Position numbers and translations under genes: made by a program
Notes under the pieces: generated by a model
Databases searched by the model: none
What the model was told of the DNA's origin: nothing
The model's input: only the letters and a program-made list of their open reading frames with translations
Assembly (NCBI RefSeq): GCF_013385825.1
Contig: NZ_JACAPG010000009.1
Coordinates: forward strand, 1 to 55,020
Direction of reading: 5' to 3'
Length of the DNA: 55,020 nucleotides
DNA from: Pseudomonas reactans
GTDB lineage: Bacteria > Pseudomonadota > Gammaproteobacteria > Pseudomonadales > Pseudomonadaceae
Part shown: one piece after another, positions 16,648 through 26,058 of the stretch
Layout: every line of letters starts with the position of its first letter
Position numbering within the stretch: position 1 is the first letter of the stretch

Positions 16648-17673
16648 ATGGATTTTTTGGCCGAATACGCGAGCTTTCTGGCGAAGACCGTCACTCTGGT
16701 GGTCGCTATTCTGGTGGTACTGGTCAGTTTCGCGTCGCTGCGCAGCAAGGGGCGTCGTAAATCCGCCGGTCAATTGCAGGTCAGCAAACTCAATGACTTC
16801 TACAAGGGTTTGCGTGAACGCCTGGAGTCGACGCTGCTCGACAAGGACCAGCTCAAGGCCCTGCGCAAGTCCGAAGGCAAGGCCGAAAAGAAGAAGGGCA
16901 AGCAGAAAGCCGAGGCCAAGCCACGGGTGTTTGTGCTGGACTTTGATGGCGATATCAAGGCGTCGGCCACCGAGAGCCTGCGCCATGAAATCACCGCGTT
17001 GTTGAGCCTGGCCACGCCGAAGGATGAAGTGGTACTGCGCCTGGAAAGCGGCGGCGGCATGGTGCACAGCTACGGCTTGGCTTCGTCGCAACTGGCGCGT
17101 ATCCGCCAGGCCGGCGTGCCGTTGACCGTGTGCATCGACAAGGTGGCGGCCAGCGGCGGCTACATGATGGCGTGCATCGGCGAGAAGATCATCAGCGCAC
17201 CGTTTGCCATCCTCGGCTCCATTGGCGTGGTAGCGCAGTTGCCAAACGTCAACCGTCTGCTGAAAAAGCACGACATCGACTTTGAAGTGCTGACTGCCGG
17301 TGAGTACAAACGCACCCTCACGGTGTTTGGCGAAAACACCGAGAAGGGCCGCGAGAAGTTCCAGGAAGACCTGGACATCACCCATCAACTGTTCAAGAAC
17401 TTCGTCTCGCGTTACCGCCCGCAGTTGGCGATTGATGACGTCGCGACCGGAGAAGTGTGGCTGGGTGTTGCAGCCCTCGACAAGCAACTGGTCGATGAGC
17501 TGCAGACCAGCGATGAATACCTGGCCACCAAGGCCAAGACCGCCGAGGTGTTCCACCTGCACTATGCCGAGCGCAAGAGCTTGCAGGAGCGCGTAGGCCT
17601 GGCGGCCAGTGGTTCGGTGGACCGCGTGCTACTGACCTGGTGGAGCCGGTTGACCCAGCAGCGATTCTGGTAA
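16648..17673 (+). CDS. sohB: SohB inner-membrane serine protease (S49 family)
   Basis: This 341-residue protein has an N-terminal membrane anchor (11-30), a Lys-rich linker (70-92) and an S49 protease domain. The nucleophile is S169 in KVAASGGYMMA and the general base is K221 in AGEYKR. The length fits SohB (about 340-350) rather than SppA. It degrades membrane or signal peptides on the periplasmic side. Monocistronic, with good AAGGAG spacing. Confidence 0.93.
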   Translation: MDFLAEYASFLAKTVTLVVAILVVLVSFASLRSKGRRKSAGQLQVSKLNDFYKGLRERLESTLLDKDQLKALRKSEGKAEKKKGKQKAEAKPRVFVLDFDGDIKASATESLRHEITALLSLATPKDEVVLRLESGGGMVHSYGLASSQLARIRQAGVPLTVCIDKVAASGGYMMACIGEKIISAPFAILGSIGVVAQLPNVNRLLKKHDIDFEVLTAGEYKRTLTVFGENTEKGREKFQEDLDITHQLFKNFVSRYRPQLAIDDVATGEVWLGVAALDKQLVDELQTSDEYLATKAKTAEVFHLHYAERKSLQERVGLAASGSVDRVLLTWWSRLTQQRFW

Positions 17674-17679
17674 AAATGC

Positions 17680-19215
17680 TCAGCGGTGCGCAGGTTTCAT
17701 TGAGGCCTGTTGCACTGCTGGTAGGGGGTTTCTCATTAATATCCCCACCACCAGCGCCCCCAGCAATCCCAATAACCCCGCCACCCACAGCACGCCACTG
17801 AACCCGCCCACAAACGCCTGCCGTGCCATTGGCTGCACCAACAGCCGTGCCGACTCCGGCAACAACCCCATCGCCGCCGGCATGTCACCCGCGACGACGC
17901 GTGAAGCAATACCGTTAACCTGAGCCTGCCATTGTGTGTCGATGCTTGCGCTCAACAACTGTTCGCTATGACTGCTCAATAGCGCCCCATACACACCGAT
18001 CGCCAACATGATCGCGCTGAAGCGCATGGTGGTGCTCATACCGGACGCCATCCCGGCACGGTCTCGCGGCACGCAGGCCATAATGTTTTTCTGCGTATCG
18101 CCATTGAGCAGGCCTGCCCCGGCACCTGTCACCGCAATCGCCAAGGCAAAGGGCAGGTAACCCCCCACGTTTACCGCCCAGGCGCTCAAGAGGTTGCCGC
18201 AGCCCACCAGGGTCAAGCCGGCCGCCATCATCGTTGCTGGCGCGAAACGCCCTGCCAGGCGGGCGCCAATGCGTGGGCAGATCAGCATGGTCAGCGCAAA
18301 CGGCAGCATGCCCAGGCCCGAGGCGATCGCGGAGAATCCCAGGCCGTTCTGCAGGTAGAACGGCAACAAGGTCATCATCACCTGGGCACAACCGGCGTAG
18401 GCAAACATCCCCAGCAAGGCGCCGATAAAGCGCGGGTGACGGAACAGTTGCAGGTCGACCATGGGTCGCTGTTGTACACGTTCGACGACGACAAATACGC
18501 CCAGCAAGGCCGCGCCGCCTATGAGCCGGGCGTAGGTCAATGGGTTGTCCCAGCCGATGCGATTGGCTTCGATCAAACCCCAGATCAGACACAGCAGGGC
18601 GGCGCTGAAGGCCAGGCTGCCCCAAGGGTCGAGTCGCGCCGACTGGGTATCGCGGGATTCCTCAATGGCGCGCAGCACCATCGCCATCAGCCCCAGGCCC
18701 ACCGGTAGGTTGAGATAGAAAATCCAGCGCCAGCCCAGGTACTCGGTGATCAAGCCACCCAGGGTCGGTGCGGCGGTCATGGCCACGCCCATGCAGGCGC
18801 CCCAGAAGGCCCAGGCTTTTGCCCGCTCCACGTCGTCATGGAAGGTGTGGCCGATGGAGGCGAGCGCCGAGGTCAATAGCAGGGCGGCGCCGACGCCTTT
18901 GATCGCGCGTGCGATGTCCAGGAACACAGCGTTGGGCGCCGCGCCGCAGCCCAGGGAGGCCAGGATAAAAATGCTCAGCCCCCAGATCAGGGTCTTCTTG
19001 CGGCCAAAGCGATCGGCGATGCTGCCGGCGGGCAATAACAGTGCGGCAAACGCGAGCATATAGGCACTGACGACCCATTCGATGTCGGCAAAGTTCGCGC
19101 CCAGGTCGCGGGCGATGCTGGGCAGCGTCACGGCGACGATGTTGGTGTCGAGCACGATCAGCGAGCAAACGCCGGATGCGGTCAGCAGTGTGAGGCGTGG
19201 ACTGACCCGGTTCAT
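17680..19215 (-). CDS. MFS efflux transporter, DHA2 (EmrB/QacA) family
   Basis: This is 511 residues with about 14 hydrophobic helices. DHA2 hallmarks are visible: LDTNIVAVTLPSIARDL in TM1, SAYMLAFAALLLPAGSIADRFGRKKTLIWG (motif A) and the GGLITEYLGWRWIFYLNLPVG motif C region. It probably exports a toxic compound by proton antiport. The divergent LysR gene and a palindrome in the gap suggest induction by the transported compound. It ends 6 bp from sohB, tail to tail. Confidence 0.92.
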   Translation of the reverse strand: MNRVSPRLTLLTASGVCSLIVLDTNIVAVTLPSIARDLGANFADIEWVVSAYMLAFAALLLPAGSIADRFGRKKTLIWGLSIFILASLGCGAAPNAVFLDIARAIKGVGAALLLTSALASIGHTFHDDVERAKAWAFWGACMGVAMTAAPTLGGLITEYLGWRWIFYLNLPVGLGLMAMVLRAIEESRDTQSARLDPWGSLAFSAALLCLIWGLIEANRIGWDNPLTYARLIGGAALLGVFVVVERVQQRPMVDLQLFRHPRFIGALLGMFAYAGCAQVMMTLLPFYLQNGLGFSAIASGLGMLPFALTMLICPRIGARLAGRFAPATMMAAGLTLVGCGNLLSAWAVNVGGYLPFALAIAVTGAGAGLLNGDTQKNIMACVPRDRAGMASGMSTTMRFSAIMLAIGVYGALLSSHSEQLLSASIDTQWQAQVNGIASRVVAGDMPAAMGLLPESARLLVQPMARQAFVGGFSGVLWVAGLLGLLGALVVGILMRNPLPAVQQASMKPAHR

Positions 19216-19321
19216 GGTTGAATTACCTTGCAGGCAATGCTGATAAGGCGGTTGACGGACATCGCAAGGGCTCTCTAGTGTTCAGGTTTTGTGAGCTTAT
19301 GCCAGGCCGGCATTGCTTTTG

Positions 19322-19358
19322 TTAGCCGCCATGAAGTACTTCATTACCTTTGAGCTAA
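19322..19358. promoter_or_regulatory. Nested palindrome, candidate LysR operator
   Basis: A perfect 14-bp palindrome ATGAAGTACTTCAT (19331-19344) is nested inside TTAGC (19322) / GCTAA (19354). It ends 21 bp before the LysR start and 116 bp before the divergent MFS gene. Confidence 0.5.
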
Positions 19359-19365
19359 TGCTGTT

Positions 19366-20262
19366 ATGGATATTCGTCATTTTCGCTACTTCCTGGCCGT
19401 TGCCCGCCAGCGCAACTTCACGCGGGCCGCGGAGCAATTGGGCATTGCGCCCCCGACGCTAAGCCGTCAGATCCAGGACATGGAAGCGGCGCTGGGGACG
19501 CGTCTGTTTGTCCGCCAGCAACGCGAAGTCAGCCTGACCGAAGCCGGTGCTGCCTTATTGATCGAAGCTGAGGCTACCGTGCGCCAGTTTGAGTTCGCCC
19601 AGCGCAATGCCCAGCGCGCCGGGCGTGGCGAGATCGGCCATATTGAATTGGGCTACGTGGCGTCGGCGGTGTATTCGGGCCTGTTGCAGCGGCAAATGCA
19701 GGCGTTCGGCCAGGCGTTTCCAGATGTGAGCGTGAATGTGCGCGAATGTGCGATGGCGACGTTGCCTGTCGCGGTAGCGGACGGGCGTGTCGATATTGGT
19801 TACATCCGCTCGCCCATGACGCTGCCGGAAGGGGTCGAGGCGGTGCGCCTGGACAGCGAAGGGTTTGTCTTGGCGCTGTCCCAGGACTCCTGGCTGCTGG
19901 GGCTCAAGGCCATCGGTTGCACGCATTTGGAGAACGAGACATTCATCTTGCCGGAGCAAATCAGCGGCACCTTGCAGGTGGCCGCGCAAGGTGGCTACGC
20001 ACCGCGCCTGGGGCCGCAACCCGGTGGGTTGGTGGCGGTGGTGGCGTTGGTGTCGCTCGGGCAGGGCGTGGCGGTGGTGCCGGCGTCCATGGTCGGGCAT
20101 GTGAGTCTGCCAGGCGTGGTGTACCGCAGCATTCAGGGCGCTGACGCGTCGTCGTGGCTGTCGTTGATTCACCGGCGCTTCGAAAAAGCGCCGGCGGTCG
20201 TGCGATATATCCAGCAGGTCAAGCAGACAGTCGCGTCTGCACCGAATCGGCCAGACGCGTGA
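19366..20262 (+). CDS. LysR-family transcriptional regulator
   Basis: This 298-residue protein has the N-terminal HTH MDIRHFRYFLAVARQRNFTRAAEQLGIAPPTLSRQIQDMEAALG and a two-lobed effector domain from about 90. It is divergent from the MFS exporter and probably controls it from the palindrome at 19331. Its last 44 bp overlap the end of the convergent dhaL gene. Confidence 0.9.
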   Translation: MDIRHFRYFLAVARQRNFTRAAEQLGIAPPTLSRQIQDMEAALGTRLFVRQQREVSLTEAGAALLIEAEATVRQFEFAQRNAQRAGRGEIGHIELGYVASAVYSGLLQRQMQAFGQAFPDVSVNVRECAMATLPVAVADGRVDIGYIRSPMTLPEGVEAVRLDSEGFVLALSQDSWLLGLKAIGCTHLENETFILPEQISGTLQVAAQGGYAPRLGPQPGGLVAVVALVSLGQGVAVVPASMVGHVSLPGVVYRSIQGADASSWLSLIHRRFEKAPAVVRYIQQVKQTVASAPNRPDA

Positions 20263-20866
20263 GGATCAGGCAGCACGACACGGCGCCGGCATCCAGCACG
20301 CCGAGGGAACGTTCGCCCAGGCGACTGGCGCGGCCGATTTTGGCCACCAGGTCCTTGGTCGAGTCGCGGCCCTGTGACGCGGCGGCTTTCATCGCATTCA
20401 AAGCGTCGCTGAAGGAAGCCCCTGAGGCGTGCGCCCGCTCAAAAGCCTCAACCGCCGGGATCAGGGTGTCCATCAGGCATTTATCGCCCACACCCGCGTC
20501 CGTAATGTCCTGCAACGAGGTCAAGCCGCCCCGCAGCAAATGAGCAAAGGTCGCGGCGTCGATGTCGTCACTGCTGCGCACTTCATCGGCCATGCCGATA
20601 AACAGGCTGCCATACAAAGGCCCCATGGAGCCGCCGATGCCTTCCATCAAGCTGAGCGTCAACTCATCCAGCGCCTCGGCCAGGGTCAGTTGGCGTCCTT
20701 CAATGGTGCGCCCGCAATGGGCAAAACCCTTGGCCATGTTGATGCCGTGGTCGCCATCGCCGATGGCGCCGTCGATTTCACTGAGGTATTCGCGGTTGGC
20801 GACGATCACGCTGACCAGGTCGCTGACGATGGCGCCGCCGTCTCGGGTGGAAAAATGCTGGCTCAT
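20219..20866 (-). CDS. dhaL: Dihydroxyacetone/erythrulose kinase, DhaL (nucleotide-binding) subunit
   Basis: This 215-residue helical DhaL domain has the Mg-nucleotide-binding acids D32, D37 and D39 in IDGAIGDGDHG and the GIGGSMGPLYGSLF loop. It is last in the polyol operon, 3 bp after dhaK. In PTS-type systems DhaL carries ADP that is rephosphorylated by DhaM, but no dhaM is present in the window. The partner may therefore be coded elsewhere, or the pair may use ATP directly. The locus context suggests a four-carbon ketose (erythrulose) substrate. Confidence 0.9.
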   Translation of the reverse strand: MSQHFSTRDGGAIVSDLVSVIVANREYLSEIDGAIGDGDHGINMAKGFAHCGRTIEGRQLTLAEALDELTLSLMEGIGGSMGPLYGSLFIGMADEVRSSDDIDAATFAHLLRGGLTSLQDITDAGVGDKCLMDTLIPAVEAFERAHASGASFSDALNAMKAAASQGRDSTKDLVAKIGRASRLGERSLGVLDAGAVSCCLILTRLADSVQTRLSA

Positions 20867-20869
20867 GGT

Positions 20870-21871
20870 TCACTCCGCCTGGGTCATGCCGATGGAGCGG
20901 CAGGGTTGATCGATCAGGGTGGCAAGCTCTGCGTCGAGGCCGAGCAGGGTCAGGGTCACGCCCATCATTTCCAGGGAGGTGAAGTAGTTGCCGACGTAGC
21001 AACGGTGAATCTTCAAACCTTTGGCCGTGAGCTGTTTTTCGACCTCGGCATAGAAAACATACAACTCCATGACCGGCGTGGCGCCCAGGCCCGAGACCAG
21101 CACTACCACGCTGTCGTCCTGGCTGAAGTCGCGGTCGGCGAGGATCGGCGCGAGCATGCGTTCGGCCATGGCGGCAGCCGGTTCGATGGGGATTACCTCG
21201 ATGCCCGGTTCGCCATGATGGCCGATGCCCAGTTCCATCTGGCCGTCAGGGATCTGGAAGTTCGGCTTGCCCACCGCCGCAATGGTGCACGGCGTGAGGC
21301 CGATACCAATCGAGCGGCAGTGGTCGACGGTTTTCTGTGCGACCCGGATCACGCCGTCCAGGTCGTAATGCTGAGCGGCAGCAGCGCCACCGATCTTCCA
21401 CATGAAAATCTCCCCGGCCACGCCCCGGCGCTTGGCAATCTCGGCTTTGGGGGCGGACGCTACGTCGTCGTTGGCGACCACCGTACGGATGCGCATGTCT
21501 TTGCTGGCGGCCATTTTCATCGCCAGCTTCACGTTCATGTTGTCGCCAGCGTAGTTACCATAAAGGCAGGCCACGCCTGCGCCATGGTCGGCGGCGCGGA
21601 AGGCGTCGAAAAAACTCTTGGCGGTGGGTGAGGAAAAAATCTCGCCCACCGCCACGGCATCCACCAGGCCTGGGCCGACGTAGCCAAGGAAGGCCGGCTC
21701 GTGGCCCGATCCGCCGCCGGTGACAATGCCGACGCGGCCAGGCGCAGAAGGCTTGGCCTTGACGATGACGCGTGGGTTGGTCTCGAACTGGCGCAGCTCG
21801 GGGTGCGCGACCAGAATGCCGCGCAGCATGTCCTCGACCACCTGGTCCGGATCGTTGATGACTCGATTCAT
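20870..21871 (-). CDS. dhaK: Dihydroxyacetone/erythrulose kinase, DhaK (substrate-binding) subunit
   Basis: This is 333 residues from ATG 21871 (AGGAA upstream). GSGHEP is at 54-59 (His57 caps the substrate), and the GIGHHGEPG stretch at 215-223 holds the His that forms the hemiaminal with short-chain ketoses. The length matches a single DhaK subunit, not the fused ATP-dependent kinase. It is encoded between the zinc dehydrogenase and dhaL. A REPIN separates it from the dehydrogenase. Confidence 0.92.
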   Translation of the reverse strand: MNRVINDPDQVVEDMLRGILVAHPELRQFETNPRVIVKAKPSAPGRVGIVTGGGSGHEPAFLGYVGPGLVDAVAVGEIFSSPTAKSFFDAFRAADHGAGVACLYGNYAGDNMNVKLAMKMAASKDMRIRTVVANDDVASAPKAEIAKRRGVAGEIFMWKIGGAAAAQHYDLDGVIRVAQKTVDHCRSIGIGLTPCTIAAVGKPNFQIPDGQMELGIGHHGEPGIEVIPIEPAAAMAERMLAPILADRDFSQDDSVVVLVSGLGATPVMELYVFYAEVEKQLTAKGLKIHRCYVGNYFTSLEMMGVTLTLLGLDAELATLIDQPCRSIGMTQAE

Positions 21872-21899
21872 AACGCGGGTTCCTGTTCTTGTTGTTAAT

Positions 21900-22001
21900 T
21901 GTAGGAGCGAGCTTGCTCGCGAAGATCGCCAACGATAACGCAGGGCCATCAGATGGGCCGCGGCGCCTGTGGGTTTTTCGCGAGCAAGCTCGCTCCTGCA
22001 G
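21900..22001. repeat. REPIN, family A (TGTAGGAGCGAGC arms)
   Basis: Left arm GTAGGAGCGAGCTTGCTCGC starts at 21901 and the complementary arm ends at 22001. The spacer contains the CAACGATAACGC block shared with the other family A copies. It lies inside the polyol operon between the zinc dehydrogenase and dhaK. Confidence 0.85.
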
Positions 22002-22027
22002 TAAGGGCGGAAGCGGTTGAGGTTTGG

Positions 22028-23143
22028 TCAGGGCTCCAGGACTACCTTCAGCGATTTATCGCCGCGCTCCATCACCGCGAACGCTTCCTTGAAGTCCGCC
22101 AGCGCAAACTTGTGGGTCACCACGTCGCGCATGTCGATCTTGCGGTTGCCGATAAAGTCGATGGCGCGTGGGTACATATACGGCCCCAGGTGTGAGCCGA
22201 GAATGTCGAGTTCCTTGCGGTCACCAATGATCGACCAATCTACGGTGGCCTCGTCGTTGAACACACTGAATTCGACGAAACGCCCCAGTTTTCGCAGCAT
22301 CGCCAGGCCCTGGTTCACCGCCTTGTGGTGCCCGGTGGCTTCGATATAGATGTCGCAGCCATAGCCATCGGTGATCTCGCGGATTTTCGCCAGTACGTCC
22401 ACCTCGGCCGGGTTCCAGACTTCGTCGGCGCCCATGCGCAGGGCGAGGGCGGCGCGTTCGGGTTTCATGTCCAGCACGATGAGCTTTTTCGGATTGCGCA
22501 GGCGCACGGCACCGATGATGCCCAAGCCCAGGGTGCCGGCGCCGGCGACCACCACGATGTCGTCGTGGTCGACATTGGCGCGTTCCGCCGCGTGCAGCGA
22601 GCAGGCCAGTGGCTCGATCAAAATCGCTTCGTCGGGGGCAATGGATTCCGGCACTTTATGGATGATGCCTTCCTTGGTGAAGATCATGTACTGGGCCATG
22701 GCGCCCTGCACATTGTTCTGGAAACCATACAGGTCGTGCTTCTGGCACATCCAGTATTGGCCGTGGTTGCAGAAGCGGCAGCCCCAGCACGGCACGATCT
22801 GTTCGGAAATCACCCGGTCACCGACCTTCACCCCGCGTTTCTCTGCACCTGGGCCCAGGGCAACCACGCGGCAGACGAATTCATGGCCGGGGATCATCGG
22901 TGGCTTCACGTAGCGGGGTTGTTCGGCGTCACCCCAGAACGAGGGGGCGCCGCGATAGGTCTTGATGTCGCCCATGCAGATGCCGCACAACTCGACTTTG
23001 GTGAGGATTTCATCGGGGCCGGGCGTGGGCACGTCGACGGTTTCCAGGCGGTAATCTTCCGGGCCATGGCACACCACGGCCTGCATGGTTTTCGGGATGA
23101 CTGGGGACAGTTGTTCGGGTGTGCGTTCGGTGACGGTAGACAT
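22028..23143 (-). CDS. Zinc-dependent polyol dehydrogenase (erythritol/L-threitol dehydrogenase-like)
   Basis: This 371-residue medium-chain dehydrogenase has catalytic-zinc ligands C53/C56 (ELCGICMGD) and H87-E88 (PGHEF). The structural zinc cysteines are C119, C122, C125 and C133. A Rossmann loop AGAGTLGLGIIG follows. Unusual for the family, C56 follows C53 closely in a CGIC motif. In context (ABC polyol transporter, SDR, DhaKL, RpiB) it should oxidise a sugar alcohol to a ketose. The resemblance I recall is to erythritol/L-threitol dehydrogenases of the C4 polyol pathways. Specificity is inference. Confidence 0.8.
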   Translation of the reverse strand: MSTVTERTPEQLSPVIPKTMQAVVCHGPEDYRLETVDVPTPGPDEILTKVELCGICMGDIKTYRGAPSFWGDAEQPRYVKPPMIPGHEFVCRVVALGPGAEKRGVKVGDRVISEQIVPCWGCRFCNHGQYWMCQKHDLYGFQNNVQGAMAQYMIFTKEGIIHKVPESIAPDEAILIEPLACSLHAAERANVDHDDIVVVAGAGTLGLGIIGAVRLRNPKKLIVLDMKPERAALALRMGADEVWNPAEVDVLAKIREITDGYGCDIYIEATGHHKAVNQGLAMLRKLGRFVEFSVFNDEATVDWSIIGDRKELDILGSHLGPYMYPRAIDFIGNRKIDMRDVVTHKFALADFKEAFAVMERGDKSLKVVLEP

Positions 23144-23170
23144 GACAAAACCTCACGACAAGAAGATGAA

Positions 23171-23926
23171 TTACTGAATGCTGTAGCCGCCGTCGATCAC
23201 CATGTTGGCGCCGGTGATCATCTGCGCCGCATCACTGAGCAGGTACAACGCCAGCCCGGCGATTTCTTCCGGCTGGGCAAAGCGGCCCGCCGGAATTTGC
23301 AATTTGGCCTTTTCACCCACGTCGCCCGCCCAGGCTTTCTTGCCCAGGGCCGTCTCGACAATGGTCGGAGAGATGGCGTTGACGTTGATGTGGGGTGCCC
23401 ATTCCATGGCCAGTACTTTGGTCATGCCGACAATGGCGGCCTTGCTCGCGCAATAAGCGACGTGCCGGTCCAGGCCGATCACGGCCGCCTGGGACGCGAG
23501 GTTGACGATGCGTCCGCTGCCTTGGGCGAGCATGTGCCGGGCGCAGGCCTGGGCCACGAAGAAGCTGGCCTTGAGGTTGATGTCAAGGGTGGTGTCCCAG
23601 GCGCTTTCGCTCACGTCGATGGCCTTGTCCAGCAGTACCACGCCGGCGCTGTTGATCAGGTAATCCAGGCGTTGGAAGTGTTCGAAAACCGTGTCGATGG
23701 TGGGTTGTATCTGGCCTGCCTGGCCGAGGTCGACGGCGATGCCCAGATGCCCGGCGCCCAGGCTGGCGGCTACCTCGACCACTGCCGGGTCACGGTCCAG
23801 CAGCGCCACGCGGGCACCGCGTTCTACCAGCAGGCTGGCGCAGGCCAGGCCGATCCCGGCGGCGCCACCGGTAATCACCGCGCAACGGCCGGTGAGGTCG
23901 AAGGCTTGGTTCCAGAATCCAGACAT
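23171..23926 (-). CDS. SDR oxidoreductase (D-threitol dehydrogenase-like)
   Basis: This is 251 residues from ATG 23926 (AAGGAG upstream). The cofactor loop TGGAAGIG is at 19-26, with catalytic S145, Y158 and K162 (YCASK). An acidic residue after beta-2 (LLDRD, 43-47) favours NAD. It lies 27 bp before the zinc dehydrogenase gene. Two dehydrogenases in one operon fit two stereoisomers of a C4 polyol. The exact substrate is inferred. Confidence 0.82.
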   Translation of the reverse strand: MSGFWNQAFDLTGRCAVITGGAAGIGLACASLLVERGARVALLDRDPAVVEVAASLGAGHLGIAVDLGQAGQIQPTIDTVFEHFQRLDYLINSAGVVLLDKAIDVSESAWDTTLDINLKASFFVAQACARHMLAQGSGRIVNLASQAAVIGLDRHVAYCASKAAIVGMTKVLAMEWAPHINVNAISPTIVETALGKKAWAGDVGEKAKLQIPAGRFAQPEEIAGLALYLLSDAAQMITGANMVIDGGYSIQ

Positions 23927-23957
23927 GAATGACTCCTTAAAGGGCAACGCTCCCCCT

Positions 23958-24027
23958 TTGTAGGAGCCCGGCTTGCCGGCGATGGCGAGTTCAAGATCGC
24001 CATCGCCGGCAAGCCGGGCTCCTACAA
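23958..24027. repeat. REPIN, family B (GTAGGAGCCCGGCTTGCCGGCGATGG arms)
   Basis: A 31-bp left arm (23958-23988) and right arm (23997-24027) are near-perfect complements with an 8-nt loop. It sits between the SDR gene and the binding-protein gene. As a strong hairpin in the transcript it could cap the mRNA of the highly expressed binding protein upstream. Confidence 0.85.
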
Positions 24028-24038
24028 GGGAGTTGTGG

Positions 24039-25046
24039 TTATTTACCGCCGCTGACTTGTTTGTACAGCGCATCGGCGTTGGCATTGGTGACCGGCACCC
24101 ACGGCAGGATGTAGTTCTTCGCCGTGCCATCCCCCCATTTCACATCCTTGGCATAGCGCTCCCAGATCACCGACTGCGGCTTGTAGTCCTTGCCGGCCAG
24201 TGCGCGCAGCGCCACGTCCAGCGCGCCCTGGGATTGGGCCTGGGCGTCTTGCAGGAAGGTGGTGACTTCGTCCTTTTTTGCCGCCTGGATTGCGTCCGGC
24301 ATACCATCGATCGAGGTGACCGGTACGTCCTTGGAGGTCAGCCCGTGGGACTTCAGGGCCTGCACGGCGCCGAGGGCCATGTCGTCGTTCTGCGCGATCA
24401 CGCCGTTGATGCCTTTGGGGTGGGCGTTCAGCCAGTCTTCGGTGAGCGCCAGGGCCTGGGCGCGGTCCCAGTTGGCGGTTTTTTTCTCGATGATCTTGAT
24501 GTCCGGGTGTTTGCCCAGCACTTCCAGCTCGCCTTTCTCACGGTCGATCTGTGCCGACTGGCCGATCGGTCCCTGGATGATCACCACGTTGCCTTTGCCA
24601 TTGAGCTTGTCGACCATGGCCTGGGCCTGCAGGCGGCCGCCTTCGACATCATCGTTGCCTACATACGGTACAGAGGCATCGGCTACTTTCGTATTGGAGG
24701 CGATGACCACCACGTCGTTGCTCATGGCCGCCTTGACGGTGCCGACGCCGGCCTTGGTGTCGATCGGTACGAACAGGATGGCGTCGTAGCGTTGGGTCAC
24801 CATGTTTTCGATCTGGTTGTTCTGGGTGAGGGCGTCGTAGTTGCCGTCGAACACGGTCAACTGCACGGTGCCGTCCTTGACCGCCGGGTGTTCCTTGAGC
24901 TCGCGGACCCAGTTCTGCATGAACTGGCCCTTGAGGCCGTAGACGGCTGCGCCGACCTTGTAGGTCTTGCCATCGGCGGCCATGGCGATACTGCAGGCGA
25001 GCAGAGAGAGGGCCGCTGTGGCGGCCAAGGTGGTACCAAGTTTCAT
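24039..25046 (-). CDS. Sugar/polyol ABC transporter, periplasmic binding protein (RbsB type)
   Basis: This is 335 residues with a signal peptide ending AMA-A near residue 23. It has a type-I periplasmic fold of the Peripla_BP_4 group (YDAILFVPIDTKAG, NGVIAQNDDMALGAVQAL, VTSIDGMPDAI). It is third in the transporter order ATPase, permease, binding protein, after a 34-bp gap. The ligand is probably a C4 polyol (inference from the downstream enzymes). Confidence 0.9.
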   Translation of the reverse strand: MKLGTTLAATAALSLLACSIAMAADGKTYKVGAAVYGLKGQFMQNWVRELKEHPAVKDGTVQLTVFDGNYDALTQNNQIENMVTQRYDAILFVPIDTKAGVGTVKAAMSNDVVVIASNTKVADASVPYVGNDDVEGGRLQAQAMVDKLNGKGNVVIIQGPIGQSAQIDREKGELEVLGKHPDIKIIEKKTANWDRAQALALTEDWLNAHPKGINGVIAQNDDMALGAVQALKSHGLTSKDVPVTSIDGMPDAIQAAKKDEVTTFLQDAQAQSQGALDVALRALAGKDYKPQSVIWERYAKDVKWGDGTAKNYILPWVPVTNANADALYKQVSGGK

Positions 25047-25080
25047 GAGTAGAACTCCGGTTATTGTTGTGGGTCGTTCT

Positions 25081-26058
25081 CTAGCGTTTTTTCTTGCGCC
25101 ACACGTCGATCAGTACTGCGAACACAATGATCAGGCCCTTGGCGACCTGCTGGTAATAAGAGGACACGCCGAGCAGGTTCAGCCCGTTGTTGATCACCCC
25201 GATCAACAGCGCGCCGAACAGCGTGCCGACAATGCTGCCGGTGCCGCCCGACAAGCTGGTGCCGCCGATCACCACGGCGGCAATCGCGTCCAGTTCATAG
25301 GACACCCCAGCCTGGGGCAGGGCAGAGGTGGTGCGGGCTGAGAGCACCACGCCGGCCAGTCCGGCGAGCAGGCCCGAGACCACGTACACCGAAAACATCA
25401 CTTTGCGCACGCCGATGCCTGAGGTGCGTGCGCTCTTTTCATTGCCGCCCACTGCGTACACGTAGCGGCCATAGGTCGTGTAGCGCAGCACCATCCAGAA
25501 GATCAGTGCAACCACGGCGAAGATGACGATTGGCACGCCGATCGGGCCGATCTTGCCGATGCCCAGTGCCAGGTAGGCGTCGGGCAGGTCGGTGATCGGG
25601 CTGCCATCGTTGAGGATAAAGGTCATGCCGCGCGCGATGCTGAGCATGCCCAGGGTGGCCACGAATGGCGGGATCGAAAGGTTCGCAACCATGAAGCCGT
25701 TCACCACCCCGAGCATCGCGCCGGCAAACATCCCGGCACTGACCGCCGCCAGCAAGCCGTACCCCTGGGTCGCGACCATGGCACTGCACAACCCGGCAAA
25801 GGCCAGGATCGAGCCCACGGACAAGTCGATGCCTTTGGTCAGGATCACATAGGTCATGCCCACCGCAAGGATGCCGTTGATCGAGGTCTGGCGCAGGATG
25901 TCCATCCAGTTGCGCCAGGTCATGAAGTATTCACTGGAGAACGCCATCACCACGCATAGCAGGATAAACACCAGCGGCAGGCCGAAACGGTCGAGGGACA
26001 GACGCAGGCGATTGCGCGGCGCGGCAGTGACAGGTGCTGCGAGGGTTTTGGCATTCAT
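25081..26058 (-). CDS. Sugar/polyol ABC transporter permease (RbsC type)
   Basis: This 325-residue permease has about 8-10 helices and the BPD_transp_2 family marks GITYVILTKGIDLSVGS-like (GMTYVILTKGIDLSVGSILA) and VVIGGTSLSGGTGSIVGTLFGALLIGVINNGLNLL. It starts inside the stop of the ATPase gene (4-bp overlap), so translation is coupled. It imports the substrate delivered by the binding protein at 24039. Confidence 0.93.
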   Translation of the reverse strand: MNAKTLAAPVTAAPRNRLRLSLDRFGLPLVFILLCVVMAFSSEYFMTWRNWMDILRQTSINGILAVGMTYVILTKGIDLSVGSILAFAGLCSAMVATQGYGLLAAVSAGMFAGAMLGVVNGFMVANLSIPPFVATLGMLSIARGMTFILNDGSPITDLPDAYLALGIGKIGPIGVPIVIFAVVALIFWMVLRYTTYGRYVYAVGGNEKSARTSGIGVRKVMFSVYVVSGLLAGLAGVVLSARTTSALPQAGVSYELDAIAAVVIGGTSLSGGTGSIVGTLFGALLIGVINNGLNLLGVSSYYQQVAKGLIIVFAVLIDVWRKKKR

